54,037 bases of DNA from a bacterium (GTDB taxonomy: Bacteria; Patescibacteriota; SICC01), in the NCBI GenBank assembly GCA_030699935.1, contig JAUYKS010000014.1, positions 1-54,037 of the forward strand, read 5' to 3'. Below, piece after piece: positions 8,325 to 16,243 of this stretch. Under the pieces are notes generated by a model, which saw only the letters and a list, made by a program, of their open reading frames with translations, was not told the DNA's origin and ran no database searches. Position 1 is the stretch's first letter. Every line of letters starts with the position of its first letter. Both the position numbers and the translations under genes were made by a program.

Positions 8325-8407
8325 GCGCCTGCATTGTGCGACATCTGGCGTGGAAAGGACAGTCGGGGGATAGTGGTAAGTGAAGCCTTTTAGTACCCTG
8401 GAACGTC

Positions 8408-9103
8408 ATGGAAATACCAAACTTCTCATACCGTCCGGAAGGTGAGCCTGTCACCCGGGAGATAATGCTGAATCCCAAGGACTCGGCGCGGAACCGCCTG
8501 CTGATCGACAGGCTTAGGCCGGAGACCGATTGCGAGGTCTCGATCGGCGACTTCACGATCCGGATCGAACCCGCCGGATCCGCCTACCGCCTCAAAGGCA
8601 ACCGGCAGATGGGCGTCATCGGGCCCGGCCAAGCGTTCATGCTCACGCAAAGCGTGGATGGGCGATCGGAGGAGCGGTTGCTGTGCTCGATCGAGAACGC
8701 CGAGGGAGGGCTGCACATCGAGGACAGGGGGTCGGAAGTGGATACGCGGGTCAAGTTCCCGTACGACGTGGAATTCGCACTGGATCACGCCGGCGTGATC
8801 CGGAGCCCGGAGGATCCCGACGCGATGGACGAACTTCACTTCCAACTACGTGACCTCGCGGAACGGAACCTGGGCGGCTATTCCGACCACGCCTTCGCCC
8901 GCGAGACGTATAAGGAGCGCATCCTGGAAGCGCTGACCGAGCATCCGGTGGTCCTTTCCGCTTCGCTCTTCGAACGGTTGGAACGGGAGGAAGTCGAGCT
9001 GGAGGCATTGTCCCAGGACGAACGCCGGTACGCGTTCGGCGAGGCGTTCGAAGCCGTCAAGCAATACTGCGAACAGGACCTCGAAGAGGACTACGGCTGT
9101 TAG
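8408..9103 (+). CDS. hypothetical acidic protein (231 aa)
   Basis: I do not recognise this protein. It is soluble and strongly acidic, with a beta-rich N-terminal half and a helical C-terminal half rich in Glu (LEREEVELEALSQDERR) that ends in DLEEDYGC. There is no signal peptide or membrane segment. The start follows a TACCCT box (8394-8399) by 8 nt without a Shine-Dalgarno site, so the mRNA may be leaderless. The PAP2 gene begins 1 bp after its stop, so the two are cotranscribed. Confidence 0.65.
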   Translation: MEIPNFSYRPEGEPVTREIMLNPKDSARNRLLIDRLRPETDCEVSIGDFTIRIEPAGSAYRLKGNRQMGVIGPGQAFMLTQSVDGRSEERLLCSIENAEGGLHIEDRGSEVDTRVKFPYDVEFALDHAGVIRSPEDPDAMDELHFQLRDLAERNLGGYSDHAFARETYKERILEALTEHPVVLSASLFERLEREEVELEALSQDERRYAFGEAFEAVKQYCEQDLEEDYGC

Positions 9104-9104
9104 C

Positions 9105-9662
9105 ATGGACTTCCTCCGCCACCTCGACTACCTGATCGTGAAGGCCGCCTCGGAGGCGGGCCGGACCGAACCGTACCGCGACGCCGTCGTGTACTTCTTC
9201 GCGGAGCTGCTGCCGTACTTTTTCATCCTCGCCGCGATTGGGATTTACTTCAGCGGGCGCACGCCGCGCCAGAAGGAAAAAGCGCACGATACGGTTTTTG
9301 CGATGGTGGGTGCGTTCCTGCTGGCAATCGGTTTGGTCTGGCTGCTGCATGACGTATGGTTCCGCGAACGGCCGTTCGTGACGCATCAGCTGCACTACCT
9401 TAAACTGGTCGGCCCTCAGCTGAGTTCCTTTCCGAGCGGACACGCGATGATGTTGTTCGCCCCCGCCGGGACCGTGTATTTCATCGGGAACTTTCCGAAG
9501 TGGGGGAAGATCCTCCTCCTGCTAGCGACGTTGGTCGTCGTCGCCCGCGTCTTCGCCGGCGTGCACTACCTCAGCGACGTGACGATCGGGGCCGGGCTCG
9601 GGATCGGCATCGGCAAGCTGGTCAGCTGGCAGAGCAAGTCGCTCTCCCGCGACATGCGCTGA
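9105..9662 (+). CDS. PAP2-family membrane phosphatase
   Basis: This 185-aa polytopic protein has the three signatures of the PAP2 (type 2 phosphatidic acid phosphatase) family: FRERP for motif 1, PSGHAMM for motif 2 and ARVFAGVHYLSD for motif 3. It has about five membrane segments. Such enzymes remove a phosphate from lipid or undecaprenyl diphosphates on the outer face of the membrane. A BacA-type UppP is encoded 0.9 kb downstream, so this organism may have two routes for carrier-lipid recycling, or this enzyme may act on another lipid phosphate. Confidence 0.9.
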   Translation: MDFLRHLDYLIVKAASEAGRTEPYRDAVVYFFAELLPYFFILAAIGIYFSGRTPRQKEKAHDTVFAMVGAFLLAIGLVWLLHDVWFRERPFVTHQLHYLKLVGPQLSSFPSGHAMMLFAPAGTVYFIGNFPKWGKILLLLATLVVVARVFAGVHYLSDVTIGAGLGIGIGKLVSWQSKSLSRDMR

Positions 9663-9689
9663 GCTGAGTGGATGTCGAGCCTGGATATC

Positions 9690-9718
9690 TGGAAAAAACG
9701 CTTGGTTACGCTTATACT
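9690..9718 (+). promoter_or_regulatory. possible promoter for the 29-aa ORF
   Basis: TATACT at 9713-9718 is preceded by TGGAAA (four of six matches to TTGACA) at a 17-bp spacing. The transcript would start about 30 nt before the small ORF at 9756. Confidence 0.4.
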
Positions 9719-9755
9719 GTAGGCATTCCCGGCTTACCTTCACAGGAGGTGGGAT

Positions 9756-9845
9756 ATGAAGACGGTCATCGTCGGGATAGTGCTCTTCATATCGCTGATT
9801 CTATTCGCTGGCATCAAGTTGGCCATCGAACTGAATGTGCTTTAG
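9756..9845 (+). CDS. 29-aa single-span membrane peptide
   Basis: This ORF is too short for the ORF track. It starts with ATG after a near-perfect ribosome site (AGGAGGT, 5 nt spacing), one of the strongest in the window. The peptide begins MKTVIVGIVLFISLILF and is hydrophobic over about 20 residues, with one Lys at the N-terminus and KLAIELNVL at the end. It resembles small one-pass membrane peptides that tune membrane enzymes or transporters. No family can be named. It sits between the PAP2 gene and a four-span membrane protein. Confidence 0.6.
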   Translation: MKTVIVGIVLFISLILFAGIKLAIELNVL

Positions 9846-9922
9846 CGGGTCTTCCTGACGGCAGTATCCGTCGCGGTCGCGACGGCGGTTCTGGAAAATG
9901 GAGAAACGGAAAGGACGTTTAA

Positions 9923-10342
9923 ATGGAAAGCCACTTGCAAGCAATCGAAGGAGGAGGCGTACAGGAGCCCCATCTGGTCCGGTGGATCGGACGAGGACTC
10001 ATAATGGTCTGGGCGGCGTTGTTGGTACTCGCCACGTTCCAAAGCCAGATCGAATCATCCTCGGGCGTGGTTTTCATGGGTGCGGTGTCCTGGGTGTTTC
10101 TTCTCGCAGGCTGCGCCCTAACGGTCTGGGATCCGGTTTCCAAGCGGACGAACGACATCATGTTCAGGGTCGTACTTGCCGTGCCGGCGCCGATCTTGCT
10201 GGTCAGCGTCTACTGGTTGTGTACCGGCTTTCTGAGACTTCCGCTCCCGCTTTCGATCGCGTTGGCCGTGCTCACGGGCAGTACAACAGCGATCCTGGGC
10301 CTGATGGTCCGGAAGGTCACGGCCAAGTACACTCGCGGGTGA
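9923..10342 (+). CDS. four-span membrane protein, unknown
   Basis: The 139-aa product has four predicted membrane segments: GLIMVWAALLVLATF, a second starting VFMGAVSWVFLL, a third starting VVLAVPAPILLVSVYW and a fourth starting LPLSIALAVLTG. The N-terminus (about 22 residues) is soluble and the C-terminus is basic (RKVTAKYTRG). No catalytic motif is seen and I do not recognise the family. GGAAAGGA lies upstream of ATG 9923. It follows the 29-aa membrane ORF and may share its transcript. Confidence 0.6.
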   Translation: MESHLQAIEGGGVQEPHLVRWIGRGLIMVWAALLVLATFQSQIESSSGVVFMGAVSWVFLLAGCALTVWDPVSKRTNDIMFRVVLAVPAPILLVSVYWLCTGFLRLPLPLSIALAVLTGSTTAILGLMVRKVTAKYTRG

Positions 10343-10357
10343 TGCCCGTCACCGGAT

Positions 10358-10460
10358 GCTCATACGCCACGCCCTGCGGCAACCCTTATGAGCTCCCTTG
10401 AGCGGCTATCTATCAATCCCACTTCGCTGACGCGAAGGACCGGATGATAGGTGGCCGCTC
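10358..10460. ncRNA. structured leader or intergenic element before uppP
   Basis: Two hairpins follow each other. The first pairs GCTCATA (10358-10364) with TATGAGC (10387-10393). The second is a 16-bp stem, 10400-10415 with 10445-10460, complete if two G-U pairs are allowed. It encloses a perfect inner hairpin, CTTCGC-TGAC-GCGAAG. G-U rather than mismatch positions suggest RNA function on the plus strand. No U-run follows. It could be a regulatory leader or a small RNA. Confidence 0.45.
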
Positions 10461-10523
10461 TTAAATTTCTTCGTAATTTTGCGCGCAGGCACCTCGCCGC
10501 CGAGCAGGTACACTGGAGTCCGT

Positions 10524-11309
10524 ATGGACTATCTGTACGCTACGATCCTCGGCATCATCCAGGGACTGACCGAGTTCCTGCCGATTTCCTCGACCGGCCA
10601 CCTGGCGTTGACCCAGGAATACCTTCGGCTCGACCAGGCGGTGTTCGGGCTCCAGTTCGACGCGGCGATCCAGCTCGGCACCACCGTCGCCGTAATCTGG
10701 TTCTTCCGGAACGACTTTTGGAACCTGTTCCGGCATTGGCGGCGGCCGGCCGAAAAACGGTTGTTGCTTTCGCTGGGGGTCGCCACGCTGCCGGCGCTGG
10801 TAATCGGCGCGGGACTGGAGCGGCAGATCGAAGGGCCGTTCCGCGATCCGGCGGTGATCGCGACGGCGCTGGTAATCGGCGCGTTCGTATTCTTCGCGGT
10901 GGAGCGCGTCGCCAAACAGCGGCGCGGCGTGGAGAAGGCGACTTGGAAGGATGCCCTGGCGATCGGGTTCGCGCAGGCGCTGGCGCTGGTGCCGGGCGTC
11001 TCGCGTTCGGGCGCAACGATCTCGGCCGGCATGCTGCTCGGCCTCAAGCGCGAGGCCGCCGCCCGCTTCGCCTTCCTGCTTTCGGTCCCGATCATCGCGG
11101 CGGCCGGCGGCAAGAAGCTGGTCGAGATCGTCCGGGAGCCGGGCCAGGCCGACCGGCTCGACATCACGTTGGTCGGCCTGGTCGTCTCCGGGATCGTCGG
11201 TTACGCGACGATCAAGTACCTACTCAAGTTCCTGGCGCACCATCGGCTGGACGTCTTCGCGTGGTATCGGCTGGTCCTCGCCGGCGTGATCGTTCTGACC
11301 CTGTTGTAA
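10524..11309 (+). CDS. uppP: undecaprenyl-diphosphatase UppP (BacA)
   Basis: UppP removes one phosphate from undecaprenyl diphosphate so that the carrier lipid can be reused in cell-wall and glycan synthesis. The 261-aa product has both family motifs, GLTEFLPISSTGH near the N-terminus and PGVSRSGATI in the second half, and about eight membrane segments, matching the usual length of 260-270. The ORF track extends upstream to 10479; ATG 10524 gives the standard start. A TACACT box lies 9 nt before it. The carrier lipid links it with the PAP2 phosphatase, the WecA-like enzyme and the glycosyltransferases in this window. Confidence 0.97.
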   Translation: MDYLYATILGIIQGLTEFLPISSTGHLALTQEYLRLDQAVFGLQFDAAIQLGTTVAVIWFFRNDFWNLFRHWRRPAEKRLLLSLGVATLPALVIGAGLERQIEGPFRDPAVIATALVIGAFVFFAVERVAKQRRGVEKATWKDALAIGFAQALALVPGVSRSGATISAGMLLGLKREAAARFAFLLSVPIIAAAGGKKLVEIVREPGQADRLDITLVGLVVSGIVGYATIKYLLKFLAHHRLDVFAWYRLVLAGVIVLTLL

Positions 11310-11332
11310 ATCGTTGAGGTAAACTGGGAGGC

Positions 11333-11953
11333 ATGGTGACTGAACTGATCGAATGGGTGTCGGGCCTGGCGACCGGTCTGATCGAAGCGTTCGGGTATCT
11401 CGGGATTTTCCTGGGGATGGCGATCGAGTCGATTAATATCCCGCTGCCGTCGGAAGTCCTGATGACGTTTTCCGGAGCGCTGGTTGCCAAGGGCGAGTTC
11501 AGCTTCTGGCCGGTCGTGCTGATCGGCGCACTCGGCAACGTAGTCGGATCCGTCGGGAACTACTACCTGGCGGCGTACGGCGGGCGGCCGCTGTTCGAGA
11601 AGTACGGAAAGTACGTCCTGGTGCACAAGCGCGACTTGGAAACCGCCGACCGCTGGTTCGCCAAGTACGGCCTGGCGACGGTGTTCTTCACCAGAATGCT
11701 GCCGGTGGTCAGGACGTTCATCTCGTTCCCGGCCGGTCTCTCGCGAGTGCGACTGGTGCCGTTCGTGCTGCTGACGTTCGCCGGCTCGTTCATCTGGTCG
11801 GCGCTGCTGACCTATCTCGGCTTCTACTTCGGCGAGAACTATGAAGCGCGGATCCGGCCGATCTTCAAGCAGTTCGACCTGGCGATCGGAGCGGCGCTGG
11901 TGCTGCTGGTCGTCTGGTATGTCGCACGGCACCTGCGATTACGCCGGCACTGA
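11333..11953 (+). CDS. DedA-family membrane protein
   Basis: The 206-aa product is a DedA/SNARE-associated (VTT-domain) membrane protein. Typical features are the N-terminal amphipathic segment, ESINIPLPSEVLM, the glycine-rich G-N-V-V-G-S-V-G-N-YY element, then FFTRMLPVVRTFISFPAG with the conserved Arg-Pro, and a final membrane helix with a basic tail. Family members are implicated in lipid scrambling, including return of undecaprenyl phosphate across the membrane, which fits the neighbouring uppP. TAAACT lies 7 nt upstream and GGGAGG overlaps the same interval. The gene starts 23 bp after uppP. Confidence 0.95.
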   Translation: MVTELIEWVSGLATGLIEAFGYLGIFLGMAIESINIPLPSEVLMTFSGALVAKGEFSFWPVVLIGALGNVVGSVGNYYLAAYGGRPLFEKYGKYVLVHKRDLETADRWFAKYGLATVFFTRMLPVVRTFISFPAGLSRVRLVPFVLLTFAGSFIWSALLTYLGFYFGENYEARIRPIFKQFDLAIGAALVLLVVWYVARHLRLRRH

Positions 11954-11993
11954 TTCCGAGCCAGCACCGGTAGGTAGTGGATCGCCTATACAT

Positions 11994-12097
11994 CTTTTTC
12001 GTTACTTCCAAACATCTGCAATCTTTTGCAGATGTTTTACAGAAACATTGCAGATCTTTTGCAGATGTTTTGTAGATTCTCGGAAGTAACGAAAAAG
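11994..12097. repeat. nested inverted and direct repeats
   Basis: A perfect 16-bp inverted repeat (CTTTTTCGTTACTTCC, 11994-12009, against 12082-12097) encloses a perfect 12-bp hairpin with a 4-nt loop (12010-12037). It also encloses two direct copies of GCA(GA)TCTTTTGCAGATGTTTT (12018-12043 and 12050-12076). The block is A+T-rich in a G+C-rich genome. It lies between dedA and a convergent gene and may act as a bidirectional terminator or a small mobile or replication-linked element. The rest of 11954-12232 holds no gene that I can support. Confidence 0.65.
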
Positions 12098-12232
12098 AAC
12101 TCCCTAGGTCCAACGGAACCGCACCGTATCGCGAGGCGTCCAACGGGAATCCGTCCAGTCAGTCGGGCGGAACGGAGCGTGATCAAAAAAGATCGGACGC
12201 TCCGTCCCGGGTTCCCCACTGCACTGCTATCT

Positions 12233-12568
12233 CTAATTTCCTTGCCAATTTTGCCGGGGCTGATCTCTCGTGGCGTTCCGGCGCCGTCTGGTAAGTCGGC
12301 TGACGATCAGCAACAGTCCGGCAGCTGCCGCGCACAACGCCACGATCCGGATTTGCTGGTAGTAGCTCGATCCGAGTGTGGCGATTCCGAACATGATGAT
12401 GCCGATGGCAAAGACCGGTCCACCGGCGCTTTTGTGGATCCGGCCGATGAACAGGGCCGCGAAGCACAGGAACAGTCCGACGGTCCAGCCGAATTCGGCG
12501 TACGTCGCCGGATCGGCCGCGACCAGGAGCAGGTACAACACCGCGAGTCCTACGATGAAACGGGTCAT
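12233..12568 (-). CDS. small membrane protein, unknown
   Basis: The 111-aa product has about four membrane segments (MTRFIVGLAVLYLLLVAA at the start, then three more) and a basic, polar tail (VSRLTRRRRNATRDQ). No family motif is visible. The ATG at 12568 follows AAAGGAAACCG, a clear ribosome site. It lies downstream of the PGPGW gene on the same strand with a 147-bp gap that holds no other gene I can see. It may be a small stress-type membrane protein, but I have no evidence for a role. Confidence 0.6.
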   Translation of the reverse strand: MTRFIVGLAVLYLLLVAADPATYAEFGWTVGLFLCFAALFIGRIHKSAGGPVFAIGIIMFGIATLGSSYYQQIRIVALCAAAAGLLLIVSRLTRRRRNATRDQPRQNWQGN

Positions 12569-12702
12569 CGGTTTCCTTTCTTAGACGCAGACACAGAAAA
12601 CTCAGATTGAAACAGTCGAAGCAATGGGGGAGTGACTGGGCGGATTTTCAAAGGGCGGGGAAATGCGGGGTGACCCAAAAAAGTACCATAACTAAGGCTA
12701 TT

Positions 12703-12724
12703 TCTCAAACCAGTCTCAAACCAG
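12703..12724. repeat. 11-bp tandem duplication over a stop codon
   Basis: TCTCAAACCAG occurs twice head-to-tail (12703-12713, 12714-12724). On the minus strand each unit carries a TGA; the second copy holds the stop codon of the PGPGW gene. Confidence 0.8.
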
Positions 12725-13114
12725 GTCGAGCGCGAAGATCGAAAACACGAAGGCCGCGGCCAAGGTCAGGAACAAGGCGAACAGCAAGGCGGACAGGCGC
12801 GGGTGCGTCTTCACGAACCGCACCACCGCTTTGCTGAACGAGCTGTCTTTGGCACGGTCGGCGTGTTCCAGCGCGACGCCGAGTAACCGCTCCGCCCAAT
12901 GGAACTCCAACGCGAGCAGGTACAGCCCGACCAGGATGACCGCGAGGCCCGGTCCCGGCAAGACGAGCATCAGCAGTCCCGCGACGACGACCACGACGCC
13001 GGCCGCGATCGTCAATCCGCGGATAGCCTTGTGGCGCTGCCGGTGGTTGTGCCGGTTGTCGCGCAACCGTTTTACCAGCGCGAACCGTGACCCTCGTTTC
13101 GGTGCATGTGCCAT
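12716..13114 (-). CDS. PGPGW-type transmembrane protein
   Basis: The 132-aa protein has a strongly basic N-terminus (about 35 residues, many Arg and His), then two adjacent membrane segments around the motif VLPGPGLAVILVG, which resembles the PGPGW family signature. A further hydrophobic stretch lies at the C-terminus (LSALLFALFLTLAAAFVF). The family is known only as putative membrane proteins. The start codon lies next to that of the divergent LysM gene: the two starts are 25 bp apart, so the promoters must overlap. Confidence 0.75.
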   Translation of the reverse strand: MAHAPKRGSRFALVKRLRDNRHNHRQRHKAIRGLTIAAGVVVVVAGLLMLVLPGPGLAVILVGLYLLALEFHWAERLLGVALEHADRAKDSSFSKAVVRFVKTHPRLSALLFALFLTLAAAFVFSIFALDLV

Positions 13115-13139
13115 GCGACCGGATGATACACTAAATCCC

Positions 13140-13505
13140 GTGGCTTCCCGTAATAAGCTGGCATTCTACTACTTCGCAGGCGCGGTGACCTTGTTCGCGT
13201 CCGGATACGGCCTGGCTTGGTTCTCCGAGCAACCGCTGTTCTCCAAGGAGGTCTTCCCACAGGGTGCCCGCCAGGAACCGAAGGCCGAACCGAGCCGGAC
13301 GCCGCTGCCCGACGAGGGCACCCAGGCCGAGGCCACGGCCTCGGTGAAGCCGGGCCGGCAATACGAGGTCCAGCCGGGCGACACGATCAGTTCGGTGGCG
13401 GAGGCGAACGACCTCGGCTTCGAAGAGCTGGCCAAGTACAACGGCATCCCGTATCCGTACAACCTGGCCGTCGGCCAGGTCATCGTGATTCCGGAAAGCA
13501 AATAA
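13140..13505 (+). CDS. membrane-anchored LysM-domain protein
   Basis: The 121-aa product begins with an uncleaved signal anchor (KLAFYYFAGAVTLFASGYGLAW), continues with a polar linker rich in Glu, Pro and Thr, and ends with one LysM domain (about residues 77-120: YEVQPGDTISSVAEANDLGF, then NLAVGQVIVIPES). LysM binds N-acetylglucosamine in peptidoglycan, so the protein is probably tethered to the membrane and holds the wall. The track ORF starts far upstream in the antisense gene. GTG 13140, 7 nt after a TACACT box (13127-13132), is the better start and predicts a leaderless mRNA. Confidence 0.8.
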   Translation: MASRNKLAFYYFAGAVTLFASGYGLAWFSEQPLFSKEVFPQGARQEPKAEPSRTPLPDEGTQAEATASVKPGRQYEVQPGDTISSVAEANDLGFEELAKYNGIPYPYNLAVGQVIVIPESK

Positions 13506-13517
13506 TTCAGGCCTCTC

Positions 13518-14789
13518 ATGAAACCCCCATACGAAGTCCGCACCCTGCCGAACGGCCTGACCGTCCTGACCGTGCCGCGCGAAGGCACAGAAGCCGCGAC
13601 GGTCAACTTCCTGTTCCGCGGCGGCAGCCGGTACGAATCGCCGGAGACCAACGGGCTGGCGCACTTCAACGAACACATGGTGTTCAAGGGTGGCCAGCGG
13701 TACCCGGACTACCGGGCGGTCCGGAAGGCGTTCGACCAGATTGGGGCCGTCAACAACGCCTACACCGGCGAGGAGATCACGGGTTTTTGGGCGAAGACGC
13801 CGGCGGCGCATATCCTCGACGTTGTCGACGTTTGGAGCGACGTACTGACCTCTGCGAAATACGACGCGGCGGAGCTCGACAAGGAGCGCGGCGTGATCAT
13901 CGAGGAGATCAACATGTACGAGGACGACCCGGCCTCGGACATTTCCCACGTGTTGGAAGCGGTCACTTTCCCCGGCCATCCGCTGGGCCGCCCGACGCTC
14001 GGCCCGAAGGAAAACATCCGGCGGTTCACCCCGGAGGATTTCCGGTCGTACAACCGGCGGCACCAGACGCCGGACCGCGGCGTGTTGGTGATCGCCGGCA
14101 ACTTGGATTTGCTTGATCACGCGGCGCTGGACGCGAAGGTCGCCGCGTTCGCCGGTTCGAGCGACGTCACGCCGGAGCCGGCCCGGTTCGGACCGGACGA
14201 GCCGCGACTCAAACTGAAGAAGAAAAAGACGGAGCAGTCGCATCTCGCCTTCGCGCTGCGGGGACCGTCTTTGCGCGATCAAGCGAAGCACGCGACTTTC
14301 TCCCTGTTGGCCCAGGTGCTGGGGAGCCCCAGCGGGCGGCTGTTCGACGAAGTCCGCGAAAAGCGCGGCCTGGCGTATTACGTATATGCCGTGCCGGATC
14401 AGCTCACGGACGCTGGCGTGCTTGTGATTTGCGCCGGAGTCCGGAACGACCAAGCCGTCGAGGCGACCAAGGCGATCATCGGCGAGCTGAAACGGCTCAG
14501 CGGCGGCGACCTTCCGGAATCGGAGTTCTCGGTGATCCGCGAATCGCTCCTGGGGAAGTTGGCGCTGCGCTGGGAAGACTCCCAGGCGCTGGCCGAACAC
14601 TACGGCCGGCAGCAGCTTTTGCTGGGCAAGGTCAAGTCGACCAAAGAGGTGCTGGCGGAGTTGAAGGCGGTGACGCCGGAGCAGGTCGTGGCGCTGGCCA
14701 AGGAGATCATCCGCGACGAGAACCTGACGATGGCCGCGATCGGCCCGCAGGACGAGGCGAAGCTGCACACGGAACTGACGTTCAAATAG
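13518..14789 (+). CDS. M16-family zinc peptidase
   Basis: The 423-aa protein is a pitrilysin/processing-peptidase-like M16 protease. The inverted zinc motif HFNEH is at residues 49-53, and the second Glu ligand lies in VIIEEINMYEDDP near residue 125. The second half contains the inactive structural domain, with the typical region LFDEVREKRGLAYYVYA. Length fits single-chain bacterial M16B enzymes. There is no signal peptide, so it acts in the cytoplasm. It follows the LysM gene by 12 bp. A 15-bp tandem duplication at the 3' end gives a second in-frame TAG. Confidence 0.95.
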   Translation: MKPPYEVRTLPNGLTVLTVPREGTEAATVNFLFRGGSRYESPETNGLAHFNEHMVFKGGQRYPDYRAVRKAFDQIGAVNNAYTGEEITGFWAKTPAAHILDVVDVWSDVLTSAKYDAAELDKERGVIIEEINMYEDDPASDISHVLEAVTFPGHPLGRPTLGPKENIRRFTPEDFRSYNRRHQTPDRGVLVIAGNLDLLDHAALDAKVAAFAGSSDVTPEPARFGPDEPRLKLKKKKTEQSHLAFALRGPSLRDQAKHATFSLLAQVLGSPSGRLFDEVREKRGLAYYVYAVPDQLTDAGVLVICAGVRNDQAVEATKAIIGELKRLSGGDLPESEFSVIRESLLGKLALRWEDSQALAEHYGRQQLLLGKVKSTKEVLAELKAVTPEQVVALAKEIIRDENLTMAAIGPQDEAKLHTELTFK

Positions 14790-14806
14790 CCGACGTTCAA
14801 ATAGCC
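14777..14806. repeat. 15-bp tandem duplication over the M16 stop codon
   Basis: GACGTTCAAATAGCC occurs twice without a spacer. Both copies contain an in-frame TAG, so read-through of the first stop would end five codons later. Confidence 0.9.
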
Positions 14807-14829
14807 GAACTGCGGTAAGCTAATACGGT

Positions 14830-15426
14830 ATGAAAAAGATCAAACAGGAACGGACGCTCGTCTTGATGAAGCCGGACGGCGTGATGCGCGGGCTGACCGG
14901 CGAGGTGATCAAACGGATCGAGCGGCGCGGACTCAAGGTAGTCGCGCTGAAGATGGTGCAGGTCGACCGGAAGCATCTCGAGAATCATTTTCCGAAGGAA
15001 GACAGCTGGGTGGAGCGGCTCGGCGAGAAGGGCCTGAAGACGTTCGCCGAATACAAGCTCGATCCGAAGCAGCACATGGGTACCGACGACAAGAAGGAGA
15101 TCGGCAAAGTCGTCAAAGAGAGCCTGTTCGATTACATGACCAGCGGCCCGGTCGTGGCGATGGTGATTGAGGGCATCCACGCGATCGACATGGTCCGCAA
15201 GCTGGCCGGCCACACGCTGCCGGCGTTTGCGGAAATGGGCACGATCCGCGGTGACTTCTCGGTGGATTCGCCGGCGGTCGCCAACGTCGAGAAGCGCGCG
15301 GTCAAGAACATCATGCACGCATCGGAAACGCCGGAGGAGGCGAAGAACGAGATCGACCTCTGGTTCGAGAAGGACGAGATCCACGACTACCGGCGCGCCG
15401 AAGAATCCGTCGCGTTCGATGCCTGA
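14830..15426 (+). CDS. ndk: nucleoside diphosphate kinase, long form
   Basis: Ndk balances nucleoside triphosphate pools by phosphate transfer from ATP through a phospho-His. The N-terminal signature is TLVLMKPDGVMRG. The catalytic His lies in KNIMHASET, the counterpart of the NxxHxSDS motif. At 198 aa it is about 50 residues longer than the usual 140-150. The extra part (roughly residues 53-100, around WVERLGEKGLKTFAEYKL) is an insertion before SGPVVAMVIEG, together with a longer C-terminus. The start follows a TAAGCT box by 8 nt with no Shine-Dalgarno site. The methyltransferase gene overlaps its 3' end by 8 bp. Confidence 0.95.
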   Translation: MKKIKQERTLVLMKPDGVMRGLTGEVIKRIERRGLKVVALKMVQVDRKHLENHFPKEDSWVERLGEKGLKTFAEYKLDPKQHMGTDDKKEIGKVVKESLFDYMTSGPVVAMVIEGIHAIDMVRKLAGHTLPAFAEMGTIRGDFSVDSPAVANVEKRAVKNIMHASETPEEAKNEIDLWFEKDEIHDYRRAEESVAFDA

Positions 15427-16042
15427 CGACTACAAGGAGGTCACCCGAGCGACGTACGACGTCGTTGCCGATAGCTATGCCAAGCGCGACAAAGGGTCGG
15501 TGGACGAGTCTGACGATGTCCACGCTGCTCTGAACGAGTTCGCATCGCTGCTCCAGCCGAATGCCAGAGTGCTCGACACCGGATGCGCCGCCGGTCGTGA
15601 CTCCTACTTCCTAGATCGGTTCGGTTTTCGGGTGACCGGCATCGATTTCTCGCCAGAGATGGTCGAACGCGCCAAGCGCACCGTTCCCGGGGCGACGTTC
15701 AAGGTCATGGACTTCGAGGAACTGCCGTTCACGAATGAGTTCGACGCCGTCTGGGCGAACGCCTCGCTGCACCATATTCCAAAGCGTAACCTTCCGGTGG
15801 TACTCGCGGCGATCAACCGTGCACTCAAACCGGGCGGCTATTTTTTCATCAAGGTCAAACACGGTGCGGCCGACAGCATCCGCGAGAACGAAAAGTTCGG
15901 CGGCAAAATCAAACGCTACTTCGCGTTCTACCAAAACGACGAATTGCATCGGCTACTGGAGGAGGCAGGATTCTCAATCCTCTCGATCAAGAACACCACT
16001 CAGGACGAGTGGGTGGAAGCCACGGCGGAAAAACCTGCTTAA
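15419..16042 (+). CDS. class I SAM-dependent methyltransferase
   Basis: The 207-aa cytoplasmic enzyme has a complete Rossmann methyltransferase fold: motif I is VLDTGCAAGRDSYFL, motif II ends GIDFS, and the motif IV region reads FDAVWANASLHHIPK, followed by LKPGGYFFIKVKHG. It resembles small-molecule or tRNA-type methyltransferases, but the substrate is unknown. The track ORF is longer; ATG 15419 is internal to the ndk 3' end (8-bp overlap) and suggests coupling. After the stop, another frame reads on for 28 codons with protein-like composition; a frameshift is possible but not needed, since the fold is complete. Confidence 0.9.
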   Translation: MPDDYKEVTRATYDVVADSYAKRDKGSVDESDDVHAALNEFASLLQPNARVLDTGCAAGRDSYFLDRFGFRVTGIDFSPEMVERAKRTVPGATFKVMDFEELPFTNEFDAVWANASLHHIPKRNLPVVLAAINRALKPGGYFFIKVKHGAADSIRENEKFGGKIKRYFAFYQNDELHRLLEEAGFSILSIKNTTQDEWVEATAEKPA

Positions 16043-16131
16043 TAAAGACGGGGTAGACGCGACGCTACTGCTCTGCAAGCAGCGTGACACAAAGGCCAAC
16101 GGCTGGATCAGGGACTACAATAAGTAAGTAG

Positions 16132-16203
16132 GCCCTCGTAGTTCAATGGATAGAACGCTGGCGTCCTAAGCCATGGATGGAGGTTCGAATCCTCCCGAGG
16201 GCT
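16132..16203 (+). tRNA. tRNA-Arg (CCT)
   Basis: A 72-nt cloverleaf: acceptor GCCCTCG with CGAGGGC, D-stem GTTC/GAAC, anticodon loop GTCCTAA with anticodon CCT, T-stem GGAGG/CCTCC around TTCGAAT. The top anticodon-stem pair (C27-T43) is mismatched. CCA is not encoded; after the acceptor stem come T, C, A. A TACAAT box ends 10 nt before the gene. Confidence 0.95.
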
Positions 16204-16243
16204 CAACGTAAACCGGTCGCAGGAAATCCGTTAGAATGACCGC

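Noticed and set aside
13131-14768. 545-aa antisense ORF over the M16 peptidase gene
   Set aside because: It lies fully opposite a gene with clear catalytic motifs, and its sequence is Arg/Val/Leu-rich with no domain, as expected of an antisense shadow in high G+C DNA.
16043-16127. Possible frameshifted C-terminal extension of the methyltransferase
   Set aside because: The methyltransferase fold is complete before the stop. The 28 codons in the other frame have protein-like composition but no recognisable homology, so a frameshift cannot be supported.
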